Assembly (NCBI GenBank): GCA_000827495.1 | Contig: KN817690.1 | Coordinates: forward strand, 21,046-58,947 | From: Hypholoma sublateritium FD-334 SS-4 | Taxonomy: Eukaryota; Basidiomycota; Agaricomycetes; Agaricales; Strophariaceae | DNA: 37,902 nt | Direction: 5' to 3' | In this document: positions 10,268 through 18,480 of the stretch, piece after piece | How positions within the stretch are numbered: position 1 is the stretch's first letter | Layout: the number at the start of each line of letters is the position of its first letter | Notes under the pieces: generated by a model | The model's database searches: none | What the model was told of the DNA's origin: nothing | What the model saw: only the letters and a program-made list of their open reading frames with translations | Position numbers and translations under genes: made by a program

Positions 10268-11211
10268 ATGGAGGCAATGGTGGATGAGGCTGAGGACTCC
10301 GACGAGGAGGGAGACGACCCCGAACTACAAGGTACGTCAGTTTGACCCTCGTCACCGGCCAAATCATGATCACCCTTCCATTTCAGAGAGCTTTATACAG
10401 GATGACCTGGACGAAGGCTCAACAGTAAACGAAGACACCGTCCCTGCTGTCTCGGGCCCCGAAGAGTTCGACAGCTTGATGGACGCATACTACCAGGATT
10501 TATTGCGGAGGGTGGGCGCTCGTACCAAGACATACGACATGTATACTACATCAATTGAAAAGACGATGGGAACGATTGCGGGTGTGGACGAAATTGCCCG
10601 CCTTCCCTGCGCCGATGACCCCCCTATGTGGAGGGTGAAATGTCGTGTAAGTGTTCCTGTCATTTGATATCCACTTTTTCAATTACATATGTATGCTACA
10701 GTTAGGGATCGAGGAAACTCTAGTGGCGTATCTACTGGTATCAGCAAAACCGAAGCATGAACTCCTGTCTGCATTCATGCCAGGCAACATTCACGGTTAT
10801 GTCTACCTGGAATGCACCATGAATAAAGATCTACAAGATCTTCTTCGTCTCTCTCCCGGGGTCATCGTTTCAAATGACTCAGTTGTTCGAACGCACATTG
10901 ATATATCTGATCGCGTCGACCTGCTCAACTTGAAAGCTGCGCATTCTAATGTGGTTCAAGGCGAATGGATTCGAGTTACGCGGGGCACATATAGAGGCGA
11001 CATCGGACTAGTCCAATCCATTCATAATTGGGGCGCTGAAGTTCTTTTGATCCCTCGAATCCCCTATTGTTCTCCTGATCGCAAAGGCAAACGCAAAATG
11101 TCTACGATACCCACCCCCCCAAAATTATTCGATGCAGCGCAATTCTCCGGAGAAGATCATCCACTTGCCTGCAAACCATTTATGCACTGTCTTCGAACAA
11201 AAAGCAGATAA
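10268..11211 (+). CDS. small Spt5-like protein with NGN and KOW domains
   Basis: Exons 10268-10331, 10387-10646 and 10702-11211 join in phase to 277 residues. The acidic N-terminus (DEAEDSDEEGDDPELQ) resembles the start of Spt5. Residues about 103-165 form an NGN-like domain (MWRVKCR, then GIEETLVAYLL, FMPGNIHGYVYLE). Residues about 196-225 form a KOW motif (GEWIRVTRGTYRGDIGLVQ) with the IPRIPY segment that follows KOW1 in eukaryotic Spt5. Cellular Spt5 exceeds 900 residues with several KOWs and a C-terminal repeat domain; all of that is absent. Spt5 with Spt4 clamps RNA polymerase II during elongation through NGN. A stand-alone NGN-KOW protein carried by a transposon could therefore modulate transcription of the element or the host. 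That role is inferred. The upstream start is uncertain because the frame stays open a little further 5'. Confidence 0.82.
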
Positions 11212-11304
11212 AGATCGAAACAAAAATCTGGTCAGTGCCCTTCGTGAGAGCTATCGTAATAATATGTACAAGTAGACTATATAGAATATTGTCCAGAATT
11301 AATA

Positions 11305-12346
11305 CTAGTATCTACAAACGTGTTTACGGGACTGAGAGGCTACAGGGGAAGATGTTCCTGCTGTTGTCTGTGATGAGCTGGGTGTTGGGAGAGCCTTCTG
11401 GGGAACACATCTCGCGTGAGATGGGGAGTGGACATTGTCGATAGTAAATGCGTCGAGTGCCTTTTCTAAAAGGGAGTCCAAGTTCTCGTAGGTGGTCAAA
11501 TCAACCTCGGGGTCGTTATAGCGGGTGACAAGAGGTCCAGATCCGACTTCGAGTCTAGCAAGGGCGGGTATGTCGATCCATCGTTTCTGTATGACATCAA
11601 ACATTAACCAATGTGTCTCAGGCCAGCTTCCGAGTTCACAAAAGTGAATGTCCTCCCTGAACGAATATGATCCATTGATAACAATGCCATCATGCGATGA
11701 CATTGTATCGGGCTACGCAGTAGTAAGTTCGAGCACCGACGTTAATAGATTATGGTAACTTACCCCGAAGTACATATGGACTTTAACAGTTTCATCTTGC
11801 GATGAGTCAGTATCGCTGACTGCATACTGCGTGAGCGATTGTTTTCAGTAGACAATAAATGGCTTACCAGTCTCATCGTCATCAACGGCAGCTGAGCATA
11901 ATTGAGACATGTCAGTTATTGTCTTTTCCGCACAAAAGATTGCTTACAATGATCTTCATCATAGGTGATTGATCGAGCCCTCTTGCGTTTTGCGGCAGTA
12001 CGGCCCCCAGCGGTCTTGATCTCCTTCTTATCAGTCTTCAGTTGCTCCTTGAACTCATTGAGTTTTTGGCGCAACAGGGTACGCTCAGCAACGGATAATA
12101 CGGGCCCTTTGTCGCTGACCACACATCGACGATTCCCTCCGTGGCACTGCGTAAGTGGCATCAATTTGGTAAATTTTGTAAAAGTGTTGATCATACCCAG
12201 GAATAGCGCCTCCCAATTTCGTGAGAGTTTGACGGCAGCGAGCCCATGCATACTCGAAAGCTATGATCATAGCCATGGACACATGGCGGGAGTTTGGCAG
12301 GTGGTGCGATGGCGGAAAGGTAGCTTTCGGCGGCGCTTGGGGGCAT
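11305..12346 (-). CDS. KDZ cargo protein, paralog B: GRF-type zinc finger plus shared domain
   Basis: Five exons, 12346-12197, 12146-11948, 11891-11868, 11819-11764 and 11712-11305, join in phase to 278 residues. The N-terminus looks like a GRF zinc finger: C22-x-H24, then GRRY at 45-48, C51 and C58 (CVH...GRRYSWC...C). GRF fingers bind single-stranded nucleic acid in topoisomerase III, APE2 and related proteins. A charged helical segment with a basic cluster (KRKRAR) and an acidic linker follow. Residues about 135-210 (TVKVHMYFG through RWIDIPALARLEV) are homologous to paralog A at 8696-9395, with a conserved intron position. The tail is Ser/Thr-rich. It faces away from the large gene at 12627, sharing a 280-bp divergent promoter. 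The function of the shared domain is unknown to me. Confidence 0.78.
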
Positions 12347-12626
12347 AGTGAAGGGAATGTGAGGGTTTTGTTGAGGAAAGGTCGGCCGATTTTAAGGGTA
12401 TCTCCACACGAAACGCTTGTTGCTTGAGCCACTCATGCTGAGTTGGCTCGATACATTGCTTTAGATTAATGCGGATATGGCAACAGGCCAGCGCTTTTTG
12501 GGCCCTAATAAACATTACTTGCTGGCCAGATACGGCCAAAATCAAAAATGACAATTGGCGTGCTTAAGTACGCGTCGATCACCTGTTGTCCCGTCTTTCT
12601 TCCCAAATTCCCTCCCACTCAACCTA
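12347..12626. promoter_or_regulatory. divergent intergenic region between paralog B and the large cargo gene
   Basis: Outward-facing genes lie on both sides. It contains CAGGCCAGCGC and TGGCCAGATACGGCC (12523-12537); the second is nearly identical to a site in the divergent promoter at 8323-8695. A weak in-frame extension of the downstream gene reaches 12555, but the ATG at 12627 fits better. Confidence 0.4.
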
Positions 12627-12872
12627 ATGCCCAACAAACGCAACAACAGTGTCGACGGTTCGGAGTCTTCCTACAAGACACGCTGGCGCCCGGACCAGGA
12701 CAAACGAGGCGTCAAGGCTACAAAGTTCCCGTTCACTTCCGTGCAAGAGGAAATTCTCTACAAGTGTGGCATGGATCTCGAGCAGAACATCAGCGACATA
12801 GCCCGAGATCGCCCCCTAAAGAACAATCGTCACGTCACTGCATGGAAGAAGAAAACGGCAACTGAAATCCTC

Positions 12873-12881
12873 GAGCGACCA
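12873..12881. repeat. left 9-bp target-site duplication GAGCGACCA
   Basis: It is identical to 14016-14024. Both copies are in the coding frame of the interrupted gene (Glu-Arg-Pro). Confidence 0.9.
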
Positions 12882-14015
12882 ACCATGGCTGCTGTTTTCA
12901 TGTATCAACCCATGGTAGTTGCCTAAGTGAAGTGATATATCCACAGCGGAAACTGCCCAAACCCTTGGGAAGTTGCCCAGTGATACATCACAGGGCAGTT
13001 GCCCAAGGCCTACCCCCACATGCATGAAATGGCCACTTGCCAGTGTTGCCTAACATGGCAGCAATGATCTTACATAAGCTGGTCTAAATATAGAAAAGTG
13101 AGAAAAAAATTGCTAAATTAGCAGAAAATTCAGGGCTATCCAAATATACCAAAATCATCACTGTAGGTAGCTTCCTTATTTGGCAAAANNNNNNNNNNNN
13201 NNNNNNNNNNNNNNNNNNNNNNNNNNNNNNNNNNNNNNNNNNNNNNNNNNNNNNNNNNNNNNNNNNNNNNNNNNNNNNNNNNNNNNNNNNNNNNNNNNNN
13301 NNNNNNNNNNNNNNNNNNNNNNNNNNNNNNNNNNNNNNNNNNNNNNNNNNNNNNNNNNNNNNNNNNNNNNNNNNNNNNNNNNNNNNNNNNNNNNNNNNNN
13401 NNNNNNNNNNNNNNNNNNNNNNNNNNNNNNNNNNNNNNNNNNNNNNNNNNNNNNNNNNNNNNNNNNNNNNNNNNNNNNNNNNNNNNNNNNNNNNNNNNNN
13501 NNNNNNNNNNNNNNNNNNNNNNNNNNNNNNNNNNNNNNNNNNNNNNNNNNNNNNNNNNNNNNNNNNNNNNNNNNNNNNNNNNNNNNNNNNNNNNNNNNNN
13601 NNNNNNNNNNNNNNNNNNNNNNNNNNNNNNNNNNNNNNNNNNNNNNNNNNNNNNNNNNNNNNNNNNNNNNNNNNNNNNNNNNNNNNNNNNNNNNNNNNNN
13701 NNNNNNNNNNNNNNNNNNNNNNNNNNNNNNNNNGCTATTATTTACATTTGTTTGGATTTGAGGCCAGAATATGGCATGAGTGAGCCTGCATGATGTAAAC
13801 AGAGGCAAGCAAGAGGTCACACATTGGCTTTTGATGTGCATCAATGTGCAAACAAATAAGCACAGCACTGCAAAAGGCACGTCGTAGCACTCAAAACGTA
13901 GCTATTTGGCAGGCAGGGCATGCATGAGTTGCCCAGTGGGCAGTTTCCGCTGTGGATATATCTTTTCACTTAGGTAACTACCCAGCTTCATACATGCAGA
14001 CAGCGGCTACTTGTG
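12882..14015. mobile_element. 1134-bp non-autonomous inverted-repeat element nested in the KDZ cargo gene
   Basis: It is flanked by perfect GAGCGACCA duplications. The ends are imperfect inverted repeats. The best block is 12914-12959 against 13938-13983: 46 bp with about three mismatches, containing TATATCCACAGCGGAAACTG. The similarity extends more weakly out to the duplications. GGGCAACT/AGTTGCCC short palindromes cluster next to both ends. The visible internal sequence shows no coding, and 545 bp is an assembly gap, so a gene there cannot be excluded. A 9-bp duplication fits Mutator-like elements; an 8-bp duplication plus one chance base would fit hAT or KDZ. I cannot decide between them. 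A second copy of the family ends at position 138. Confidence 0.88.
13189..13733. other. assembly gap (545 N)
   Basis: An unsequenced stretch inside the nested element. Open frames that appear to cross it are artefacts of the undefined bases. Confidence 0.98.
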
Positions 14016-14024
14016 GAGCGACCA
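14016..14024. repeat. right 9-bp target-site duplication GAGCGACCA
   Basis: A perfect copy of 12873-12881, directly outside the right end of the nested element. Confidence 0.9.
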
Positions 14025-15434
14025 GAGTTCAAGACCCTCGACTTCTCTCAACACAGCACGGGTGAATGGTTTGCTGTGAGTACAGATACTGCAAGGACTA
14101 CATGCTTTCACTACTAACAGATGTTTTAAAAGGCTATCGTTGGCTGGTTTACCAATTACTACAATCGATTTATCGCCAAAGGCTTGCCTACTACTGTGGA
14201 CGGCCACGTCTCGAAGAGTGCTCCATCGACGACTGATAAGCGTGTGGTAGACAAAGCGCTACGCAGTCTCGCCATTTTCTCGGGCGATGTCTCTCCTAGG
14301 GAGTTCTATGCGCAAGAAAATGCGACACTGCTGAAGGAGAGGGCCGAAGAGATTCTACAGGCCCGCAACGATAATCTCCCGAAGGGCGCGGCAAGGAACA
14401 TGGCTCTAGCAGATCTTTGGGACGGACTTACGGACTCAGAGAAAAATGATTGGAAGGACCGTGCTCATGCGCTTTCTGGAGATGTCTCGCGGTACTTGCA
14501 CTATTTCTTCGTCGGTCACTTTATACTGAATCTCAAGTAGCAACCGAGAGGAATTCCCGCTCCTCATGACCGATGCAATTCAATCGATATGCGACCGAGG
14601 CCGGCTTGGAAGTGTGGTTATGGCGCTCCATTTTGCCTACCGCGACGACCAAGGTGGACTTGAGTGTGGCTGGTAAGTCTCGTTTAAACTATGTACTGGT
14701 TTTCATTCAATGACGTATGGATAGTCTCTACGCAGGAACGGACGTAAACACTGGTGCAAGGATCAATGCTCAAATGATGGACCACGAGGAGTGGCATAGT
14801 CAATGGCGACAATATAGTAACGAGATAGTCCCCCGTAAGAATGATTTAAACTTCAAGTTAAATTCACTTTCTAACAACCACTGGCGCGCAGATCCACCCC
14901 CTCCGAGGACAACTCTAATCAAGCGGAGGGATGACGGTACACCACTATTTCCCGATATTGACACCAAAATGTCGAGCCCGGGTCAGGTTGCAATTGGTGT
15001 TGAGGATTACATTGCTGCACTGTGGGGTATGTACTTATCTACTGTGGCGACACTGTGCGAGTCCTCACTGAATATTGTGTATAGATAAAGCCTCCCCAGC
15101 CACGAAGAGAAACAAAGTCCCATGGAAATTGATTGCTGAGGACCCGGAAATGTTTTACGATGGTGACACGTTCAAACTTCCATGTCGCCTGAGGCCGGCT
15201 TCCGAAATGGTCGAAGATCTCGGTCATATGTATATGCTTGTCGCGTATCTTCAGGACCGTCAGAAGCGAGGTGTACCTTTCAAGTTCTACCAACAGAATG
15301 AACACGAAAGCGGCTCAAGCGAAGATGAGTTAGACTTCGACAGTGCAGTAAACATGAAAGCGACTACCCGCAAGAAGTCACCCCTCCCACACCGCCTTGC
15401 TGAGCAACCACACACCATCCAACCAGTGAATAAA

Positions 15435-15800
15435 GCGACGGATAAAGCGGCCACGCCGTTGACCGCGGAGACATCTAAAGCGGCACATCCTGCATCTACG
15501 GTTCCCCCCCCTCCAACTGCCGATACACTTATCTCCCCTGCTCCGGAAGCGTCGCATGCCGATCAACTGAACCAGACGACGAATCAGCTCCCCAAGCCCT
15601 TGACCACTGAAACGTCCGAGGTGGCGCCTACCACGTCAGTGGTAACCTCTACGGTATCACTTCCTCCAACTGCCGATACATTCATCTCCCCCGCTCCGGA
15701 AGCGTCACACGCTGATCAACTGAACAAGGCAACGGATCAGCTCCCCACGCCCTCGACTGCTGAAACGTCGAAGGTGGCACCTACCACGTCAGCGAATGTC
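15435..15800 (+). repeat. internal coding repeats in the large cargo gene
   Basis: Two tandem units of about 150 bp encode PPTADT(L/F)ISPAPEASHADQ followed by LN.(T/A)T(N/D)QLP.P and ET(S)(E/K)VAPTTS. A partial earlier unit (NKATDKAATPLTAETSKAAH) precedes them. The region is low in structure-forming residues and is probably a disordered linker. Confidence 0.75.
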
Positions 15801-16193
15801 AGACCTGAGCCCCCAGCAGCCTTGCCTACTGAGGCGCCTACAGCAACGACGCTGACGGTGGGCAACAAGCCTGGAGCTGCGCGAACTGTCAAAAAGCGCA
15901 AACGTGCAGTGGGCAGTGAGCCTCGGCCACCGAAAAAACTGCGGCCGAGAGAAAAGCCACAGGTCGCAGAGCCGACGCTAGCCAAGCCCGAAAAAAAGAG
16001 GCGAAAAGTGAAGGCTAACAGCTGGCGTTTGACCAAGACGGGACGTGAAATACCTTACTATGAAAAGTCCGATTATGAAAGCGAGCAGGAAGGTGCAGGG
16101 CCTTCAAAGAGCAACGAGGAGTTGTTAACGTTAGTACCCGCTAATAGTACTGACGGACGTTCTGTTGAAATAAGCACTCTTAACGCTAAGTAG

Positions 16194-16682
16194 GTACTGT
16201 AACGACTCAAGCTTCAAATTTTATTCTCTAAGTAGCGGCACTTTACATACCAACTGTTTATCTTCTTGACTATTTAACTTGTTTACTATTCAACTCCTTC
16301 ACTATTTAACTTCTCGTACTCTACTATTTAACTTCTTATACTCTACTATTCAACTTGTTTACTATTGAACTCATTCACTATTTAACTTCCCGTACTCTAC
16401 TATTTAACTTCTTATACTCCTTAAATACACCCCAGTGTTCGTTGAAGAAAATACTATTTAACTTCTTTACTACTTAACTTCTTATACACCTTAAATACAC
16501 TTTAGTGCTCGTTAAAGAAAATACTATTTAACTTCTTGACTATTTAACTTCTGATACTCCTTAAAATAATCGTGAGCTCTCGTTAAAGAGAATAGGTTTC
16601 ATTCTCTTTGAATAGCTGTATACTTTAAATATTCACACTTTGACATTTAAATACTTGTAAGATTTCTATTTAAGTACTACGC
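16194..16682. repeat. right subterminal repeat array of the KDZ element
   Basis: Roughly 450 bp of degenerate ACTATTTAACTTCTTATACTC units, some joined by CTTAAATACAC..AGTG(T/C)TCGTT(G/A)AAGAAAAT (around 16420-16460 and again at 16490-16530). The TTTAAC/CTTTAAA core resembles the left subterminal motifs. No gene is seen. Confidence 0.7.
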
Positions 16683-16742
16683 TATTCAAAGAGCATCTGG
16701 TATCTTAATACCTCATTCCTTAAAGAAAGTCCCTACGGTTAC
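16683..16742 (-). repeat. right terminal inverted repeat of the KDZ element
   Basis: The reverse complement of 4065-4126 with a 2-base difference near the tip. It contains the palindrome GGTATCTTAATACC (16699-16712). Confidence 0.85.
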
Positions 16743-16751
16743 TGATGAGTC
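16743..16751. repeat. right target-site duplication of the KDZ element (TGATGAGTC)
   Basis: Eight of nine bases match the left flank TTATGAGTC at 4056-4064. Confidence 0.6.
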
Positions 16752-16807
16752 TCCTGCTCTCCTCTGGCTGCAAGCCATTTTCCATTCACACAAGGGTAGA
16801 CAAAGCC

Positions 16808-16833
16808 TGCATACCAAACTATAAAGGTATGCA
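16808..16833. other. perfect 8-bp hairpin TGCATACC / GGTATGCA
   Basis: Two 8-base arms surround a 10-base AT-rich spacer, just outside the KDZ right end and beyond the end of the transporter remnant. It could be a terminator-like structure or a relic of another small element; nothing decides between these. Confidence 0.4.
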
Positions 16834-16867
16834 GATTCATCAGCTACCGCCAGGGTTGTTGTTCAGG

Positions 16868-17470
16868 AGAAGCCAAGCATCAGGGCGGACGCTGTGAGGA
16901 CAGCCTGACCCACGAACGATCTGCCGGACAGGAGCGACACGACAACGAAGATGTTGAGTGCGGCGCAGAAGAGGGAAGATACGGCGGCAGGATGTACCTT
17001 GGTGCAGTGCTCATTGCTGATGAGCGTCTGCGGAGCGTACTCTCCACGGGGTATATGCCAACACGCACCTCAGACGCGCAGAATGCCCAGAAGCGCACAC
17101 GATCGTCCGTCGACATGTTAGGGTATGAAAGAAGAAGCAAAGCTTGCGCCGACCGCTGTTGGACTTGTGAAGTTGGATGGTCAGCTGAAGATATAGTACT
17201 AGAGTCTGCACGCGTGCTCACTTACTCCAATGAGGGGCGCTGAAAAGCCTGCGGACACGAAGCCGGTGACGAAGAGCACAGCGGCGAAGCGCTCCGAGAC
17301 CTCGTATTCGTCTCTGTAGAGTGAGACTTGAGCTTGAGCAGCGAGCTTGAGTTGACATAGGGATCTTGTAGCCAGTCCACTACATATGTTCATCAGCCTC
17401 GGCCGTATTGCATGATGAAATTCCAACTCACCCCATCGCAAGCTGCTGCTCAGAGCTGTTCCACACATAT
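16868..17470 (-). pseudogene. decayed membrane transporter remnant, MFS_5 (molybdate-anion transporter) like
   Basis: Minus-strand pieces read like a major facilitator of the MFSD5 type. They are LYRDEYEVSERFAAVLF followed by VTGFVSAGFSAPLIGV (17200-17400), then GRRKLCFFF (about 17120-17160), then a C-terminal part VSSLFCAALNIFVVVSLLSG followed by a second hydrophobic run ending MLGFS and a stop near 16870. The first piece corresponds to the early transmembrane helices, the second to the loop after helix 2, and the third to the last helices. Most of the middle of a protein normally of about 450 residues is missing, so I call it a remnant with an internal deletion. The assignment rests on remembered family patterns and is moderate at best. 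Confidence 0.4.
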
Positions 17471-17640
17471 CGGTCGAGCGTCAGCGCCGGCCGAGCAGCT
17501 TCTATCCCCGGTCGTGGTCCAGTATGATGTGGCTAGCGGGAGTGTCGTTCAAGAAACAACGTTGCAGACGGTTGACTGTGACCCCAGCACGTGGAGATGA
17601 AACATTTCCAAATCTATTTGCGAAGATCTGATTAGTTTTG
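17471..17640. other. short intergenic stretch, nothing recognised
   Basis: This lies between the transporter remnant and the minisatellite. A possible 5' part of the remnant cannot be traced further. Confidence 0.4.
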
Positions 17641-17876
17641 AGACGAATAAAAGTTTTGAAGGAGATAAGAGTTTTGAAGGAAATAAGAGTTTCGAAGGAA
17701 ATAAGATTTTTGAAGGAAATAAGAGTTTTGAAGGAAATAAGAGTTTTAAGGGAAATAAGAGATTTGAGGGAAATAAGAGTTTTGAGGGAAATAAGAGATT
17801 CGAAGGAAATAAGAGTTTCGAAGGAAATAAGAGTTTTGAGGGAAATAAGAGATTTAAAGGAAATAAGAGTTTTGAA
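17641..17876. repeat. 18-bp minisatellite, about 13 units
   Basis: The unit is close to GAAATAAGAGTTTTGAAG, with drift at a few fixed positions (TTTT/TTTC, GAAG/GAGG). Because the unit length is a multiple of three, both strands stay open: plus reads repeated EIRVLK and minus reads repeated TLISFK. Neither looks like a real gene, since no start, splice or flanking coding supports it. Confidence 0.9.
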
Positions 17877-18180
17877 TATCGTCCAACGAGTCACCTCATA
17901 ATTAAATGATGCACGCGAGTGCGTGCGCGTCGACGCGTTGATAAATTGACGTGATATCAAGTTATATATGCCAACGGGGTTGCAAGATGCAACAAGTAGA
18001 ATAAGTAGAGTCAATTATTCTAAAGTGAAGATTCTAAAAGCTGACTCGCCTGTAGAGGTGATTAATCGACGATTAAAAAGTGATTCTGCTTCTCACGATT
18101 CTCCAGCCGACAGGTAATTTTCGTTCCTTGCATCACCCGTAGATCATGCATTAGAGGAGAGCAACATCGAAGTCCAATTT
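17877..18180. other. intergenic, contains a hairpin
   Basis: TCGAAGTC (18167-18174) and GACTTCGA (18184-18191) form an 8-bp stem with a 9-base T-rich loop. The hairpin overlaps the stop of the tentative minus-strand exons that follow. Nothing else was recognised. Confidence 0.4.
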
Positions 18181-18463
18181 TTAGACTTCGACTGTCCCAA
18201 TGTCGGATGTTGTGTGGCCGTCATTAAAATATTGCAGTGGATCATCGCGGATGAGAAATCCCAAGGTGAGCCAGATCACAGGCCATGGCAGCTGGGAAGC
18301 GTTCTCACCGGCACCAGTGACCAGGCTGTAGGGGTCGGCTTCAAGTGCACTATATAGTACTATTTATGAGATCCCAAATGAAAAGGTTTACCACCATAAA
18401 TCCGCTTGTCGGCGGGAAACCGGACACGGTAGGGACCCACTTGGAGCACTGTACCTTGCTAAG
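18181..18463 (-). CDS. possible 3' exons of an unknown minus-strand gene
   Basis: The segment from about 18345 to the stop at 18181 reads smoothly on the minus strand (ALEADPYSLVTGAGE, QLPWPVIWLTLGFLIRDD, YFNDGHTTSD). A second open stretch at about 18395-18463, after an acceptor-like CTTAG, reads GTVLQVGPYRVRFPADKRIYG. The phase between them could not be settled. No 5' part was found; the next gene starts 18 bases beyond on the other strand. This could be a gene relic or chance coding. Confidence 0.25.
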
Positions 18464-18480
18464 ATCATAAAATAGCCGCC

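Larger units (their letters stand above)
12627..16193 (+). pseudogene. large KDZ cargo protein (unknown, chromatin-like), interrupted by a transposon
   Basis: Coding parts are 12627-12881, then (after the inserted element and second target copy) 14025-14075, 14133-14491, 14541-14672, 14725-14834, 14892-15026 and 15085-16193. Leaving out the insertion, all phases agree and give 716 residues without a stop, so the only damage is the insertion. The N-terminal part has WKKKTATEILE leading into GEWFAAIVGWFTNYYNR. A segment with HMG-box-like spacing follows (REFYAQENATLLKERA, then ALADLWDGLTDSEKNDWKDRA). A Pro/Thr-rich region has two near-identical repeats of about 45 residues. The tail has strong basic nuclear-localisation clusters (KKRKR, PPKKLRPR, EKKRRKVK) and ends with an acidic DYESEQE stretch. 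I know this as a recurrent basidiomycete family without a named function. A DNA- or chromatin-binding role is inferred. Confidence 0.75.
4065..16742. mobile_element. 12.7-kb KDZ (Kyakuja-Dileera-Zisupton) DNA transposon with five genes
   Basis: The left end (from 4065) and the reverse complement of the right end (from 16742) both read GTAA(AT)CCGTAGGGACTTTCTTTAA. They stay alignable for about 60 bp, through ATAC...ATG.TCTTT.AATA. Near-identical 9-bp sequences flank both ends. Inside are, in order: KDZ transposase (-), small paralog A (+), Spt5-like NGN-KOW protein (+), GRF-finger paralog B (-) and a large unknown protein (+). The last is disrupted by a nested 1.1-kb element. The subterminal zones are AT-rich arrays of CTTTAAA/TTTAAC motifs. 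Every gene except the disrupted one joins without a frameshift, so the element may still be mobile. KDZ elements in basidiomycetes are known to be large and to carry extra genes; that this exact set is a functional cargo is my inference. Confidence 0.85.

Noticed and set aside
13176..13880. Long open frames on both strands across the N gap
   Set aside because: They are open only because undefined bases cannot form stops; visible flanks show no coding.
17502..18014. 170-residue minus-strand frame through the minisatellite
   Set aside because: An 18-bp repeat keeps all stop-free frames open; no start context, splice sites or flanking domain.
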